DNA from: Muribaculaceae bacterium
GTDB lineage: Bacteria; Bacteroidota; Bacteroidia; Bacteroidales; Muribaculaceae
Assembly: GCA_017405965.1 (NCBI GenBank)
Contig: JAFQZK010000001.1
Span: 124,001 to 188,000, forward strand
Length of the DNA stretch: 64,000 nucleotides
Direction of reading: 5' to 3'
Under the pieces are notes generated by a model that was given only the letters and a program-made list of their open reading frames with translations, had not been told where the DNA came from and did not search any database. This document shows positions 63,904 through 64,000 of the stretch, piece after piece. Position numbers and translations under genes: made by a program. The stretch's first letter is position 1. Each line of letters begins with the position of its first letter.

Positions 63904-64000
63904 TCATGGCTTGAAACCAACTTGGTTGGCATCATTTTTGCTGAAAAAACTGACTGTGACTTCAACAACAACAATACTATATATTATTAACCAAAAAAAA

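Overview
This window looks like a chromosomal segment from a member of the Bacteroidales (phylum Bacteroidota), most plausibly a gut Muribaculaceae- or Prevotella-like organism. The evidence is the family content: a lipoprotein-type TamA (TamL) next to TamB, a DUF5686 outer-membrane protein, an animal/fungal-type (GT3) glycogen synthase beside a short alpha-glucan phosphorylase, an S16 protein with a long Ala/Lys/Glu tail, a Porphyromonas-type peptidylarginine deiminase, and secreted proteins ending in dockerin-like repeats. Many genes are preceded by the Bacteroidota promoter form TTG - about 19-20 bp - TAnnTTTG. The species assignment is inference.

Layout. 1-2041 (minus): yicC, a small outer-membrane protein, gmk and the first nine codons of nadD form one operon. 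2319-7154 (plus): a surface-polysaccharide operon with a GT2 glycosyltransferase, a KdsC-like phosphatase, a flippase, galE and licD. 7206-10441 (minus): an AT-rich three-gene cassette (GNAT, a cytidylyltransferase/oxidoreductase fusion, a PLP aminotransferase), bracketed by gene remnants. 10761-18346 (minus): redox and housekeeping genes: nfnB, nfnA, a flavodiiron protein, rpsP, tRNA-Gln, a PreA-like dihydropyrimidine dehydrogenase and a LolC/E-type permease. 18444-29808: secreted proteins, namely a phosphoesterase/beta-propeller fusion and three dockerin-tailed proteins, one of 1966 residues. 30097-31571 (minus): lptB and udk. 31934-38369 (plus): dnaK, glycogen synthase and glycogen phosphorylase. 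38851-46075 (plus): tamB-tamL. 46148-54211 (minus): an N-domain-less ClpC, then a run of lptF/G-like permease, ribBA, an HD phosphohydrolase and a dockerin-tailed endonuclease I. 54331-57490: a CYTH protein and a divergent DUF5686 protein. 57562-60153 (minus): two AT-rich tandem paralogous membrane proteins that I do not recognise but that show LecA-like motifs. 60358-63903 (plus): dnaE.

How the genes fit together. Much of the window serves the cell envelope: building and flipping glycans, LPS export (LptB, LptF/G), lipoprotein release, outer-membrane protein assembly (TamB/TamL, DUF5686) and secreted enzymes. The licD gene and the neighbouring minus-strand cassette could together make and attach a CDP-activated, amine-containing phosphate substituent on a surface glycan. 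Carbon storage is represented by the glycogen synthase/phosphorylase pair, and oxygen or NO defence by the flavodiiron protein next to NfnAB.

The most noteworthy signals are the licD/cytidylyltransferase/aminotransferase cassette with its mosaic borders, the paired LecA-like membrane proteins, a sigma-54-type promoter with two palindromic upstream sites in front of dnaK, a doubled palindrome in front of nfnA, a ClpC without its N-domain, and the shared dockerin-like C-terminal tails.
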